Part shown: positions 6,121 to 12,907 of the stretch, piece after piece | How the letters are laid out: each line of letters starts with the position of its first letter | Numbering within the stretch: the first letter of the stretch is position 1 | Assembly (NCBI GenBank): GCA_900540405.1 | Contig: UQFW01000019.1 | Coordinates: 1-22,909, forward strand | Reading direction: 5' to 3' | Source: Candidatus Avelusimicrobium faecicola | GTDB lineage: Bacteria; Elusimicrobiota; Elusimicrobia; Elusimicrobiales; Elusimicrobiaceae | Length of the DNA: 22,909 nt | The notes under the pieces: model-generated | Database searches by the model: none | What the model was told of the DNA's origin: nothing | The model's input: the letters and a program-made list of their open reading frames with translations, nothing else | Position numbers and translations under genes: made by a program

Positions 6121-7215
6121 ATGAAGCTAAAACGGATTTTGTTTGTTTTATGCAGTTTGGCAGTAGGCACGGCGGCAGGCGCCCAGCCTTTGCCCGGTGC
6201 GGCCAAAATGTGGACAAAATCCGTCAGTAAAACCGCGGCGCAACAAGCTCAAAAAGGCCCCCGCACACCGCTGGAAATGGCCCGCCAGGTGGTCGCCCGG
6301 CAAAAACAGGTATACGCAGATAAAAAATTGTTAAACGAGGCCATAGATAAATCGTTAGACGGTTTCGGGCTGGATAAAGCGATTTACCGTTCTTTGGCGC
6401 AACGCAATTCCAGCCGTATAGCGCTTTCTAAATCCATGCTCCGCGGCCAAATTGAAGCCTACAATAAAAACCGCGCCCAAATTAAGGCCCAACTGGCCAT
6501 TACTCCCACGGTGAAAAACATTGATTATTCTAAATTGTTGGATTCCAACGCCCGGTTAATTTTTTTGGGGGAAGTGCATTATAGGCCGTCTATCCGCGAG
6601 GAAGTATCCCGCGCCATAGAACAATACCGCCAAAAACACCCCCATAAAAGAGTCTATTTGCTGACGGAATTTATGGAAGCGGAATACCCCAACGAAGCCC
6701 CCATGGGCTTTTACCGCAATTTGTATTTGCGGGGTAAAACCGTGGTGCCGGAGCAGTTGCCGCTATTAAAAAAACTGGCCAAACAAGGGGTGCGGGTGCG
6801 CGGATTGGAGCCCATGCGCGGGTTGGAATTTTTGGCAAAAGAATTTGGCATAAAGGATAAAACCTTTATGCAGGGCTCTGTTTCTTTAGTCGGGCACGAA
6901 ATCCGCAACCGGGCCTGGGCGGAAAAAATCCGCCAGTATGTGCAAAAAGACCCGCAGGCCGTCTTTTTTGTTTACGTCGGCTGGAGCCATTCTTCGTATA
7001 AATATGCGGATAATGTGCCCCTGATGTTAAAAGACATCCCTTCCCAGGTGGTGCAGTTTAATTTGTGGTGGAAAGACACCATGACCCCGGCCTTTGAAGA
7101 TTTGTTTACTCCCGCTTTTTTACAAGACCCCACCGCTAAAACTGTGGCCGTCTTAAAAAACAAGCGCTACCGCCGTTTGTTGGGGGCGGATGTGCTGGTT
7201 CACTTACACGAATAG
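6121..7215 (+). CDS. Secreted ChaN/TraB-like protein 1 (phage cargo)
   Basis: A 364-residue exported protein. Residues 1-21 are a signal peptide ending AGA before Gln22. Residues 23-140 are a charged helical region. The rest matches the ChaN/TraB/Tiki-type fold (haem-binding uptake/EreA-like superfamily): LIFLGEVH (GEVH 150-153), VYLLTEF (Glu183), the Arg-Asn pair Arg262-Asn263, and FFVYVGWSH (His290). These His and Glu residues are the family's putative metal, haem or catalytic ligands and all are present. The ATG at 6121 is preferred over an upstream TTG because it begins the signal peptide; no strong ribosome site is visible. Within a virion operon such a gene is out of place, so it is most likely a moron acting in the envelope of the lysogen. 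The exact activity (haem binding or hydrolase-like) is unknown. Confidence 0.75.
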   Translation: MKLKRILFVLCSLAVGTAAGAQPLPGAAKMWTKSVSKTAAQQAQKGPRTPLEMARQVVARQKQVYADKKLLNEAIDKSLDGFGLDKAIYRSLAQRNSSRIALSKSMLRGQIEAYNKNRAQIKAQLAITPTVKNIDYSKLLDSNARLIFLGEVHYRPSIREEVSRAIEQYRQKHPHKRVYLLTEFMEAEYPNEAPMGFYRNLYLRGKTVVPEQLPLLKKLAKQGVRVRGLEPMRGLEFLAKEFGIKDKTFMQGSVSLVGHEIRNRAWAEKIRQYVQKDPQAVFFVYVGWSHSSYKYADNVPLMLKDIPSQVVQFNLWWKDTMTPAFEDLFTPAFLQDPTAKTVAVLKNKRYRRLLGADVLVHLHE

Positions 7216-7224
7216 GATAAAAAA

Positions 7225-8451
7225 ATGAAATATATACTGGCTGTTTTACTGTTGGTTTTATACTTCCCGGCCGAGGTTTGCGCCCAGGCCTTGCCTAAAC
7301 GCGCCATGCAGGCGGCCCGCCAAACGGTTAAAGCCCAACGGGCAAAAATAGTCAATCTGCGGAATTTTAAGCACGCCCGCGCGGCCAAAACGGCGGCCCA
7401 CAAAGCGCGTGCCGCCCAACTGCAACGCTTTAAGCAACTGCAAGGCCGCCCCTTGGTGGTGGACGAAGCCGTGCCACTGCGCAGCCGTCGGCCCGCGTAT
7501 AAGTTTAGCGCAGACGGGCTGTTTACCGGGGCGGATAAAAAATTGGTGCAAACCCACATGTATTTTGAAGATGCCACCGTACCGCTGAAAAAGAAAATTA
7601 CGCCGATGGAAAAATACTTTGTCGCCCGGCAAAATAACATCAATACGTTGGAAAAAATTGTTTGGCGCGGGCGCTTAGATTATTTTAAGGCCAATGCGGA
7701 TAAAATGCTGGCGCAAGTAGAAGATGACTTGATTTTTACAGAAATAGACTACACCCGCTATATCCCCGCCGGAACCAAGACGGTTTATATCGGCGAAGTA
7801 CACGAACAGCCTTTTGTTCAGCGGGAAGTGCGTTCCATACTCCGGGCCGTGCGCAAACAAAACCCTGCTAAACCCATTCTTTTATTAACGGAATTTCTGC
7901 CGGATACTTTTTTGATGCCGCCGGGGTGTGAATTTCCTGTGGCCGGATTATCGTATTTATACGGTATAGAGGTGTTCAAGGAGGCTTCCGACTTAAAAAT
8001 GGGCGTGGCCGGGTTGGAAAATTTTGATTTTATTGATTCATTGGAAGACTTATCCGTATTAAGCAAGGAATTTTCCGCCACGACGGACGGCGCCGCCCGC
8101 CGCAATATGTACTTTGTGCGGCGTATGCGCCAGTTGCGTAAAGAATATCCCGACGCCGTTTTTGTGGTGTATGCCGGCGGTGCCCATGTGGATAAATCCT
8201 ATTACCGCTCTTTGCCTAAGCTGATGGGGGATAATAAAAATGCGTATATTATCCAGTTGGACTTGCCCGACTTAAAAGCCGACGTGACCCCGCTGTTTAA
8301 TTATGTGCGCCCGAATGACGGCATGGAAGACGCCGTACGCAAAAATTCCAACGCCCGGTTGGTATTGCACTCCAAAAACCCCAAATATACGGATATGTTC
8401 GGCTTTGATTTATCCGTGACGGTAAACCAGGCAAAGCCGTATAGAAGATAA
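7225..8451 (+). CDS. Secreted ChaN/TraB-like protein 2 (phage cargo)
   Basis: A 408-residue paralogue of the preceding gene. A signal peptide (residues 1-20, ending VCA before Gln21) is followed by a strongly basic helical region to about residue 70 and a middle part of unknown role. The ChaN/TraB-like domain carries TKTVYIGEVH (GEVH 190-193), ILLLTEF (Glu223), the Arg-Asn pair Arg293-Asn294 and FVVYAGGAH (His321). AGGA at 7213-7216, overlapping the stop of gene 1, supplies the ribosome site, and only nine bases separate the genes, so they form one operon. Outside the motifs the two proteins differ considerably, so the duplication is old or they were acquired separately. A hairpin at 8456-8480 closes the pair. 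The function is inferred only at the superfamily level. Confidence 0.75.
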   Translation: MKYILAVLLLVLYFPAEVCAQALPKRAMQAARQTVKAQRAKIVNLRNFKHARAAKTAAHKARAAQLQRFKQLQGRPLVVDEAVPLRSRRPAYKFSADGLFTGADKKLVQTHMYFEDATVPLKKKITPMEKYFVARQNNINTLEKIVWRGRLDYFKANADKMLAQVEDDLIFTEIDYTRYIPAGTKTVYIGEVHEQPFVQREVRSILRAVRKQNPAKPILLLTEFLPDTFLMPPGCEFPVAGLSYLYGIEVFKEASDLKMGVAGLENFDFIDSLEDLSVLSKEFSATTDGAARRNMYFVRRMRQLRKEYPDAVFVVYAGGAHVDKSYYRSLPKLMGDNKNAYIIQLDLPDLKADVTPLFNYVRPNDGMEDAVRKNSNARLVLHSKNPKYTDMFGFDLSVTVNQAKPYRR

Positions 8452-8455
8452 AAAA

Positions 8456-8480
8456 TAACCCCGGGAATACGCCGGGGTTA
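8456..8480. terminator. Hairpin terminator closing the cargo cassette
   Basis: TAACCCCGG (8456-8464) pairs perfectly with 8472-8480 around a 7-base loop. The U-rich tail (TTTTTTATC) is on the minus strand; the plus side continues TAAAAAAAT. It can stop minus-strand transcripts from the small membrane protein gene and probably slows plus-strand read-through from the cargo genes. Confidence 0.65.
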
Positions 8481-8491
8481 TAAAAAAATAC

Positions 8492-8520
8492 TTGACAAAA
8501 ATGATTATATTTTGTATAAT
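8492..8520 (+). promoter_or_regulatory. Perfect sigma70-type promoter upstream of the virion genes
   Basis: TTGACA (8492-8497), 17 bases, TATAAT (8515-8520): an exact consensus. It restarts transcription behind the cargo cassette. Its transcript would carry two hairpin repeats, run antisense through the minus-strand gene at 8690-8872 and reach the portal gene at 8953, a leader of about 425 bases. Confidence 0.85.
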
Positions 8521-8523
8521 CTG

Positions 8524-8536
8524 TTTATAGTAGTAA
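8524..8536. repeat. Direct repeat TTTATAGTAGTAA, copy 1
   Basis: These 13 bases lie at the predicted start of the transcript from the 8492 promoter. The identical sequence recurs at 8892-8904 just upstream of the divergent small gene's ribosome site. A shared regulator site is possible. Confidence 0.6.
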
Positions 8537-8592
8537 TCTGCCGTACCATTCTTACAAAATTTTCTTTTGAACTTCACTTTATAAAAATTGCT

Positions 8593-8631
8593 TCCGGCCG
8601 GGCCTCCGGCCGGATAAATGCAGTTTATACC
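8593..8631 (+). repeat. Hairpin repeat unit, copy 1
   Basis: A perfect 9-bp GC hairpin (8593-8601 with 8606-8614, loop GCCT) is followed by the small inverted repeat ATAAATGCAGTTTAT. Positions 8609-8631 are repeated exactly at 8674-8696. The unit lies in the leader of the 8492 transcript. Confidence 0.8.
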
Positions 8632-8660
8632 TCATAGCTGTAAGTGGCTCATTTTGGGTT

Positions 8661-8696
8661 AGGCCGGGCTCAAGCCGGATAAATGCAGTTTATACC
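8661..8696 (+). repeat. Hairpin repeat unit, copy 2
   Basis: A shorter GC hairpin (around GCCGG at 8662-8666 and 8674-8678) is followed by the identical 23-base end of copy 1 (8674-8696). Its last bases include the stop codon of the minus-strand gene at 8690. Confidence 0.75.
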
Positions 8697-8872
8697 GTCG
8701 GCGCGGTGGTTAATAAGTATACCAAAAGCCCCGCCAGTGCGGCCGTCAAAAAGCCACAAAGCCATGCGGATTTGGCTTTACTGCTCCGGGGGAACATCTT
8801 GCGTGTAATAATATAAAACCCCGGAAATCCAATCATCACTACAAAAACAATCACAATTACAAGTCCTGCCAT
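8690..8872 (-). CDS. Small two-helix membrane protein
   Basis: A 60-residue protein with two predicted transmembrane segments: GLVIVIVFVVMIGFPGFYI (3-21) and a second at about 36-55 (AWLCGFLTAALAGLLVYLL), joined by a basic loop RKMFPRSSKAKS. GGAGG at 8880-8884 on the minus strand, eight bases before the ATG, is a strong ribosome site, so the gene is probably real despite its size. It points against all surrounding phage genes, and the strong promoter at 8492 produces RNA antisense to it. Candidates are a small moron membrane protein, a superinfection-exclusion type protein, or a toxin-like peptide controlled by antisense transcription. I recognise no family. Confidence 0.65.
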   Translation of the reverse strand: MAGLVIVIVFVVMIGFPGFYIITRKMFPRSSKAKSAWLCGFLTAALAGLLVYLLTTAPTV

Positions 8873-8891
8873 ATTTATTTCCTCCGTTCTA

Positions 8892-8904
8892 TTTATAGTA
8901 GTAA
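8892..8904. repeat. Direct repeat TTTATAGTAGTAA, copy 2
   Basis: Identical to 8524-8536. Read on the minus strand it lies eight or more bases upstream of the ribosome site of the gene at 8690-8872 and includes TATAAA, a possible -10. Confidence 0.6.
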
Positions 8905-8952
8905 ATTTCCCGCCCGTTGTGGAGCTTTTCTTTTTAATTATTCAGGTGAGTT

Positions 8953-10479
8953 ATGAACAAACACAAACAAAATTACTGCCGTATCTATGACGACTTGGCC
9001 CGCCAAGCCGCCTCTTGGCGGAGCGCTTGGAAAGAGCTGGGCGCTTACTTGGCCCCTACCCGCGGTTTTTTTGAGGAAAATTTTTCCAACCGCGGCCAAA
9101 AAATAGACCACCGCACCTTGATTGATTCCGACCCGCTCCTGGCGGTGGAGGTGCTTTCCGCCGGGATGATTTCCGGCTTGACGAGCCCGTCACGCAGTTG
9201 GTTCGCGCTGGAAATTACCCCGGCCGCCGCGCGGGAAGTGCCCGGCGCGCGCGAATGGACCCATAGCGTTAAAGAACGCTTGGAAGAAGCATTTGCGGGC
9301 TCTAATATTTATGCGGCCTTGCACGGGTTTTATCAGGAAATTGCCGTTTTCGGCACGGCGGCTATGCTACTGGAAGAAGACGGCAAGGAGCTGTTGCGCG
9401 CCCGCTTGTTTACCGCCGGGGAATATGTGCTGGGCTGTGACGAAAACGGCCGCATAGACCGCTTTGGGCGGGAGTTCTTTTTAACGCCCAACCAAATGGC
9501 GGCTAAATTCGGCCTGGAAAATTTACCCCCGCAGTTGCTCCGCGCCGTGCAAGACGGTAAAGACACCTCTTGGCAGCGCGTGCGGCATTTGATTTTGCCC
9601 AATCCGGCGTGTGACGTGCGCTATAAAAATGCTGCCAAAATGCCGTATTTATCCGTTTATTTTACCCCGCAGGGTGAGGTATTAAAAAAAGGCGGATATT
9701 GGGAATTCCCCGTCATAGCGGCGCGTTGGGAAGTAAAAACCGCTAATGATGTGTACGGCAAAGGCCCCGGGTGGAAATGTTTGGGGGATGTAAAAATGCT
9801 CCAAAAAATGCAAAAAAATAAACTGGTGGCCTTGGATAAAATTACCAACCCGCCCATGATGGTTTCCAGCGGCGTGCAGGGGGAAGTAAATTTGCTGCCG
9901 GGCGGGCTGACCCGGTATAGCGGCGCGGCGGACGGCGCCGTAAAGCCCGCGTACCAGGTAAATGTGGATTTATCCGCCCTGGAAAGCAGTATAGAAAAAG
10001 TGAAAGCTACCATAAAAGCCCAATTTTTTGCAGACGTTTTTTTAATGCTCAGTACGCAAAATTTTGCCAATATGACGGCGGCCGAGGTGGCGGAAAGACA
10101 CCAGGAAAAAATGTTGGTGTTGGGCCCCGTGTTGGAACGGCTTAAAAACGAGCTGTTAGACCCGTTGGTGGAGCGCTCCTACGCCATTTTAACCCGGCGC
10201 GGCGTATTGCCCCCGGCTCCGCAGGCGTTGCAGGGGTTATCGGTCGGGGTCAGTTATATCAGCCTGATTGCACAGGCCCAAAAAGCCACCGGGCTTGCCG
10301 CCTTAACGCAAGGGATTGAGTTTGCCTCCCGCTTGGCGGCAGTCCGCCCGGACGTGTTAAACCGGGTGGATTTTGAAAACGCCCTGGAGCAAGGGCTTAC
10401 CATGTTGGGGGTTCCTCCCGGCGTATTAAAAAGCCGCGCGGAAGTATCTGCCGAAGTAGACACCGCCGCAGGCGAATAA
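8953..10479 (+). CDS. Portal protein (T7 gp8-like head-tail connector)
   Basis: This 508-residue protein fits the podovirus head-tail connecting protein family (PF12236). The portal is the 12-mer ring at one vertex through which TerL packs DNA and to which the tail attaches. Typical features are the N-terminal YDDLARQAASWRSAWKELGA followed by YLAPTRGFF, the segment SAGMISGLTSPSRSWFAL, the stem and clip regions, LLPGGLTRYSG in the middle, and the C-terminal FANMTAAEVAERHQEKM helix. Length is normal for the family. AGGTGAG at 8944-8950 gives the start. It opens the head module. Codon use and direction match the following genes, so the two cargo regions before it look like insertions between TerL and portal, which normally adjoin. 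Confidence 0.92.
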   Translation: MNKHKQNYCRIYDDLARQAASWRSAWKELGAYLAPTRGFFEENFSNRGQKIDHRTLIDSDPLLAVEVLSAGMISGLTSPSRSWFALEITPAAAREVPGAREWTHSVKERLEEAFAGSNIYAALHGFYQEIAVFGTAAMLLEEDGKELLRARLFTAGEYVLGCDENGRIDRFGREFFLTPNQMAAKFGLENLPPQLLRAVQDGKDTSWQRVRHLILPNPACDVRYKNAAKMPYLSVYFTPQGEVLKKGGYWEFPVIAARWEVKTANDVYGKGPGWKCLGDVKMLQKMQKNKLVALDKITNPPMMVSSGVQGEVNLLPGGLTRYSGAADGAVKPAYQVNVDLSALESSIEKVKATIKAQFFADVFLMLSTQNFANMTAAEVAERHQEKMLVLGPVLERLKNELLDPLVERSYAILTRRGVLPPAPQALQGLSVGVSYISLIAQAQKATGLAALTQGIEFASRLAAVRPDVLNRVDFENALEQGLTMLGVPPGVLKSRAEVSAEVDTAAGE

Positions 10480-10516
10480 ACCTTCCAAAAAGAAAAGAAA
10501 AACCGTGTGTGGGGGC

Positions 10517-10550
10517 GCGTCTTAAATTACCGAACGGCCCCCCGCGGACA
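10517..10550 (+). repeat. Imperfect direct repeat in the portal-Bbp19 gap, copy 1
   Basis: Centred on CTTAAATTACCGAACGG (10521-10537). About 33 bases recur at 10618-10650 with a few differences and one indel. Between the copies is a GC hairpin (10558-10563 with 10568-10573). Confidence 0.7.
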
Positions 10551-10617
10551 AGTGCTTGCGGCGCCTGCGCCGCCCGGGCATTTGCTACCTGTCAAAAAAA
10601 CCAAACAGCCCCCGGCC

Positions 10618-10650
10618 GCGCCTTAAATTACCGAGCGGGCCGCGCGGGCA
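10618..10650 (+). repeat. Imperfect direct repeat in the portal-Bbp19 gap, copy 2
   Basis: Contains CTTAAATTACCGAGCGG (10622-10638), the counterpart of copy 1 about 100 bases upstream. The 212-base gap between portal and the next gene holds nothing else that I can name. Confidence 0.7.
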
Positions 10651-10691
10651 ACCACCGGCGGACGGCGCAGGCGTTTTGCCGGGCGGATTTT

Positions 10692-10970
10692 ATGATAAAT
10701 ACCCAAGAACAGAACGACCGGGATTTGCGGGCAGTATTAAAAACTGCCGCCGGGCGCAGAACATTGTGGCGTGTTTTGCGCATGGCCCGGGCGGGGGAAA
10801 ACGGCTTTGTGCCGCGGGACCCGTATGCCACGGCGTATTTTTGCGGCCAACAGAGTATAGCTGTGTGGTTGCAGGAAGAATTATGGCGGGCCGACCCCGC
10901 CGCTTATATGGGGCTGCGCCGCGAAAGCGAGCAAAATATTCCCGCCCCAAAGGAGGAAGAAGATGTCTGA
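10692..10970 (+). CDS. Bbp19-like phage protein
   Basis: A 92-residue protein resembling the small Bbp19-type proteins that sit between portal and scaffold genes in podoviruses. Recognisable parts are RRTLWRVLRMARAGENGF and the following DPYATAYFCGQQSIAVWL with WRADPAAY. Its role in the virion is not known; position suggests head assembly. The frame is open upstream to 10509, but that part runs through the repeats and has no ribosome site. The ATG at 10692 begins the conserved-looking part, with GGCGGA at 10682-10687 as a weak ribosome site. It overlaps the scaffold gene by eight bases. Confidence 0.7.
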   Translation: MINTQEQNDRDLRAVLKTAAGRRTLWRVLRMARAGENGFVPRDPYATAYFCGQQSIAVWLQEELWRADPAAYMGLRRESEQNIPAPKEEEDV

Positions 10971-11487
10971 AACGCTTACGGATACACCGCCCGAACAAAG
11001 GGATTTGACGCCCACCGCTCCGGCGCAAACGCAAAGCCCGGCCCCCTTGGATTACACCCAATTAAAATGGCCCGAGGGCACGCAAAGCGCCGCCCGGGAA
11101 ACCTTTTTGGGGGCCGCGCAAGAAATGAAACTGCCGCCCGAAATGGCCCAAAAATTGGTGGATTGGAACACCCAGCAAATGGCCCGGCAGGAAGAAACGC
11201 AGGAACAAACCCGGCAGGAAATGTTGCAACGCTGGGCGGATAAAACCAAAGCCGTCCTCGGCCCGCAGTATGAGGAGCATTTGGCGGTGGCGGTGCGGGC
11301 GGCGCGCACTTACGGCGGGGAAGAATTACAAACCCTGCTAAAAGAAACCGGGCTGGGCAATCACCCGGTGATTGTAAAAACATTTTATGCTATCGGACGT
11401 GCCACCGGCGAAGATGCCAGCACGGGCGGCCCCGCGGCGGCCCAGACGGATAAAACCTTCGCCCAAGCATTGTACGGTGCTAATTAA
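10963..11487 (+). CDS. Capsid assembly scaffolding protein
   Basis: A 174-residue acidic, Gln- and Glu-rich protein placed directly before the major capsid gene, as scaffolding proteins are in T7-like and related podoviruses. It would direct procapsid assembly and leave before or during packaging. The N-terminus is Pro/Thr-rich and disordered. The middle (LPPEMAQKLVDWNTQQMARQ) is helical with a long Glu/Gln coiled coil. The C-terminal GLGNHPVIVKTFYAIGRATG is the segment seen in many phage scaffold-type proteins. GGAGG at 10951-10955 provides a strong ribosome site. Confidence 0.78.
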   Translation: MSETLTDTPPEQRDLTPTAPAQTQSPAPLDYTQLKWPEGTQSAARETFLGAAQEMKLPPEMAQKLVDWNTQQMARQEETQEQTRQEMLQRWADKTKAVLGPQYEEHLAVAVRAARTYGGEELQTLLKETGLGNHPVIVKTFYAIGRATGEDASTGGPAAAQTDKTFAQALYGAN

Positions 11488-11501
11488 CACAAGGAGAGTA
11501 T

Positions 11502-12479
11502 ATGGCAATTATTGCAGACAAAAATTACGGTTTGGTAGATTATGCCAAACAGTTTGACCCGTCCGGCCAGGAACTGGCTATTGCGGAAGTATTAAGCAAA
11601 TCCAACGAGATTATCGGGGATGCCCTGGTGCGTGAATCCAGTTTGGATTCCGGCCACGAATACGCCGTACGCACCGGAATCCCGGAAGGAACTTGGCGCC
11701 GCGCCTATCAGGGCATTGAGCCTGCCAAAGCCACTACCAAAGTGGTGGTGGAAACTTACGGCACGCTGTCCGCATACAGCGTGGTGGATAAACTGGTGGC
11801 CGAAAAGGGCGGCAATGTGCAGGCCGTGCGCGAGGGGCAATCCAAGGCGATTATTGCCGGGATGTCCAACTCCATGGCGGCCAACTTGATTTACGGCAAC
11901 GCCGGGGAACACCCGGAACGCTTCACCGGGCTTGCCGCACGGTACAGCGAGCTTTCCGGCGCGGAAAGTGCCCGCAACGTGATTGACGGCGGTAGCGAAA
12001 CAGAGGGGAAAAATTCGTCCATCTATTTAGTGGTATGGGATACGGATAAGATTTTTACCTTCTTCCCCAAAGGTAGCCGCGCGGGCATACAGCGCGTGGA
12101 CCACGGGTTAGTCAACCATATTGACGCCGACGGCAACGAATACCCCGCCTACAAAGAGTATTTTGAATGGAAACTGGGCCTGGCCGTGCAAGATTGGCGC
12201 TATGCGGGCCGCTTGTGCAATATTGATGTGACAAATCCCGCCGCCGACCTGATTGACAAAATGTGCGAACTGGAAGAACGCATACAAAGTTTGGCGCTGG
12301 GCAAGCCGGTTTGGTATATGAACCGCACCGTAAAAGCCGCGTTGAGAAAACTAACCAGCAACCGCACGAACGTACAGTACACGCCGGACCAAATTACGTC
12401 CCGCCCGCTTATGACGTTTAACGAAATCCCCGTGCATGTATGTGATGCCATTACGGATAACGAAAGTTTGGTGAAATAG
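11502..12479 (+). CDS. Major capsid protein
   Basis: A 325-residue shell protein of the type found in Bordetella phage BPP-1 and similar podoviruses. Features seen: MAIIADKNYGLVDYAKQF at the start; the stretch GIPEGTWRRAYQGIEPAKAT; AYSVVDKLVAEKGGNVQAVR; FTGLAARYSELSG; the segment IYLVVWDTDKIFTFFPKGSR followed by AGIQRVDHG; and YFEWKLGLAVQDWRYAGRL followed by CNID. The last three blocks are strongly conserved in this capsid family. AAGGAG at 11491-11496 fixes the start. It follows the scaffold by 14 bases and precedes the cement protein, the usual order. Confidence 0.92.
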   Translation: MAIIADKNYGLVDYAKQFDPSGQELAIAEVLSKSNEIIGDALVRESSLDSGHEYAVRTGIPEGTWRRAYQGIEPAKATTKVVVETYGTLSAYSVVDKLVAEKGGNVQAVREGQSKAIIAGMSNSMAANLIYGNAGEHPERFTGLAARYSELSGAESARNVIDGGSETEGKNSSIYLVVWDTDKIFTFFPKGSRAGIQRVDHGLVNHIDADGNEYPAYKEYFEWKLGLAVQDWRYAGRLCNIDVTNPAADLIDKMCELEERIQSLALGKPVWYMNRTVKAALRKLTSNRTNVQYTPDQITSRPLMTFNEIPVHVCDAITDNESLVK

Positions 12480-12487
12480 GAGGTTTT

Positions 12488-12868
12488 ATGTTGTTAGATA
12501 ACCATGCAGTATTTTCAGAAAAACAGCCCCTTACGGCCAGTGCCGCTTCCACCCATACGGTGGACCAGGGCGCGGCCGGGGATGCCCGCACCGGGTTATA
12601 TGCCGTGGTGCGCGTAGCCGAAACCTTTGCCGGGGCCACCCAATTAACCGCCACGTTGCAAACGTGCGACCGGGCCGATTTTTCCGGCGGGGTAAAAACC
12701 TTGGCGCAAGTAAGCGCTCCGGCGGCGGATTTGAAAAAAAACGCCGTACTGATGAAGTTGGCTATGCCTGCCGGCACCTTGCGCTACTTGCGTATGAACT
12801 ATACCGTAGCGGGCACGGCTACGGCCGGGCAAGTATCCGCCTTTTTGACGGATATGGTGGACCTGTAA
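12488..12868 (+). CDS. Bbp16-like capsid cement protein
   Basis: A 126-residue protein similar to Bbp16-type decoration or cement proteins, which bind the outside of the mature shell and stabilise it. Seen in the sequence: an N-terminal LLDNHAVFSEKQPLT, then AASTHTVDQGAAGDA, a beta-rich middle, and the ending LRYLRMNYTVAGTATAGQVS, a jelly-roll-like strand pattern. AGGAGG (12478-12483) overlaps the capsid gene's TAG stop, so translation is probably coupled. A GC-rich hairpin follows the gene. Confidence 0.82.
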   Translation: MLLDNHAVFSEKQPLTASAASTHTVDQGAAGDARTGLYAVVRVAETFAGATQLTATLQTCDRADFSGGVKTLAQVSAPAADLKKNAVLMKLAMPAGTLRYLRMNYTVAGTATAGQVSAFLTDMVDL

Positions 12869-12875
12869 AAAAAAG

Positions 12876-12907
12876 GGCCCGCGCCGCTTTTGGGGGCGGC
12901 GCGGGTC
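12876..12907. terminator. Hairpin terminator after the capsid genes
   Basis: CCCGCGCCGC (12878-12887) pairs perfectly with 12896-12905 and can be extended by two pairs on the outside. The A-run is on the left side, so the U-tail is on the minus strand. For plus-strand RNA it is a stable stem that may end or reduce the head transcript. A small A/T hairpin follows at 12924-12942. Confidence 0.6.

Noticed and set aside
5454..6206. 250-codon open frame antisense to TerL
   Set aside because: It is a shadow of GC-rich coding bias on the other strand; the TerL frame has all motifs of a real protein.
10509..10691. N-terminal extension of the Bbp19-like gene
   Set aside because: No ribosome site; it crosses a repeated GC-rich gap, while the family-like part starts at the ATG at 10692.
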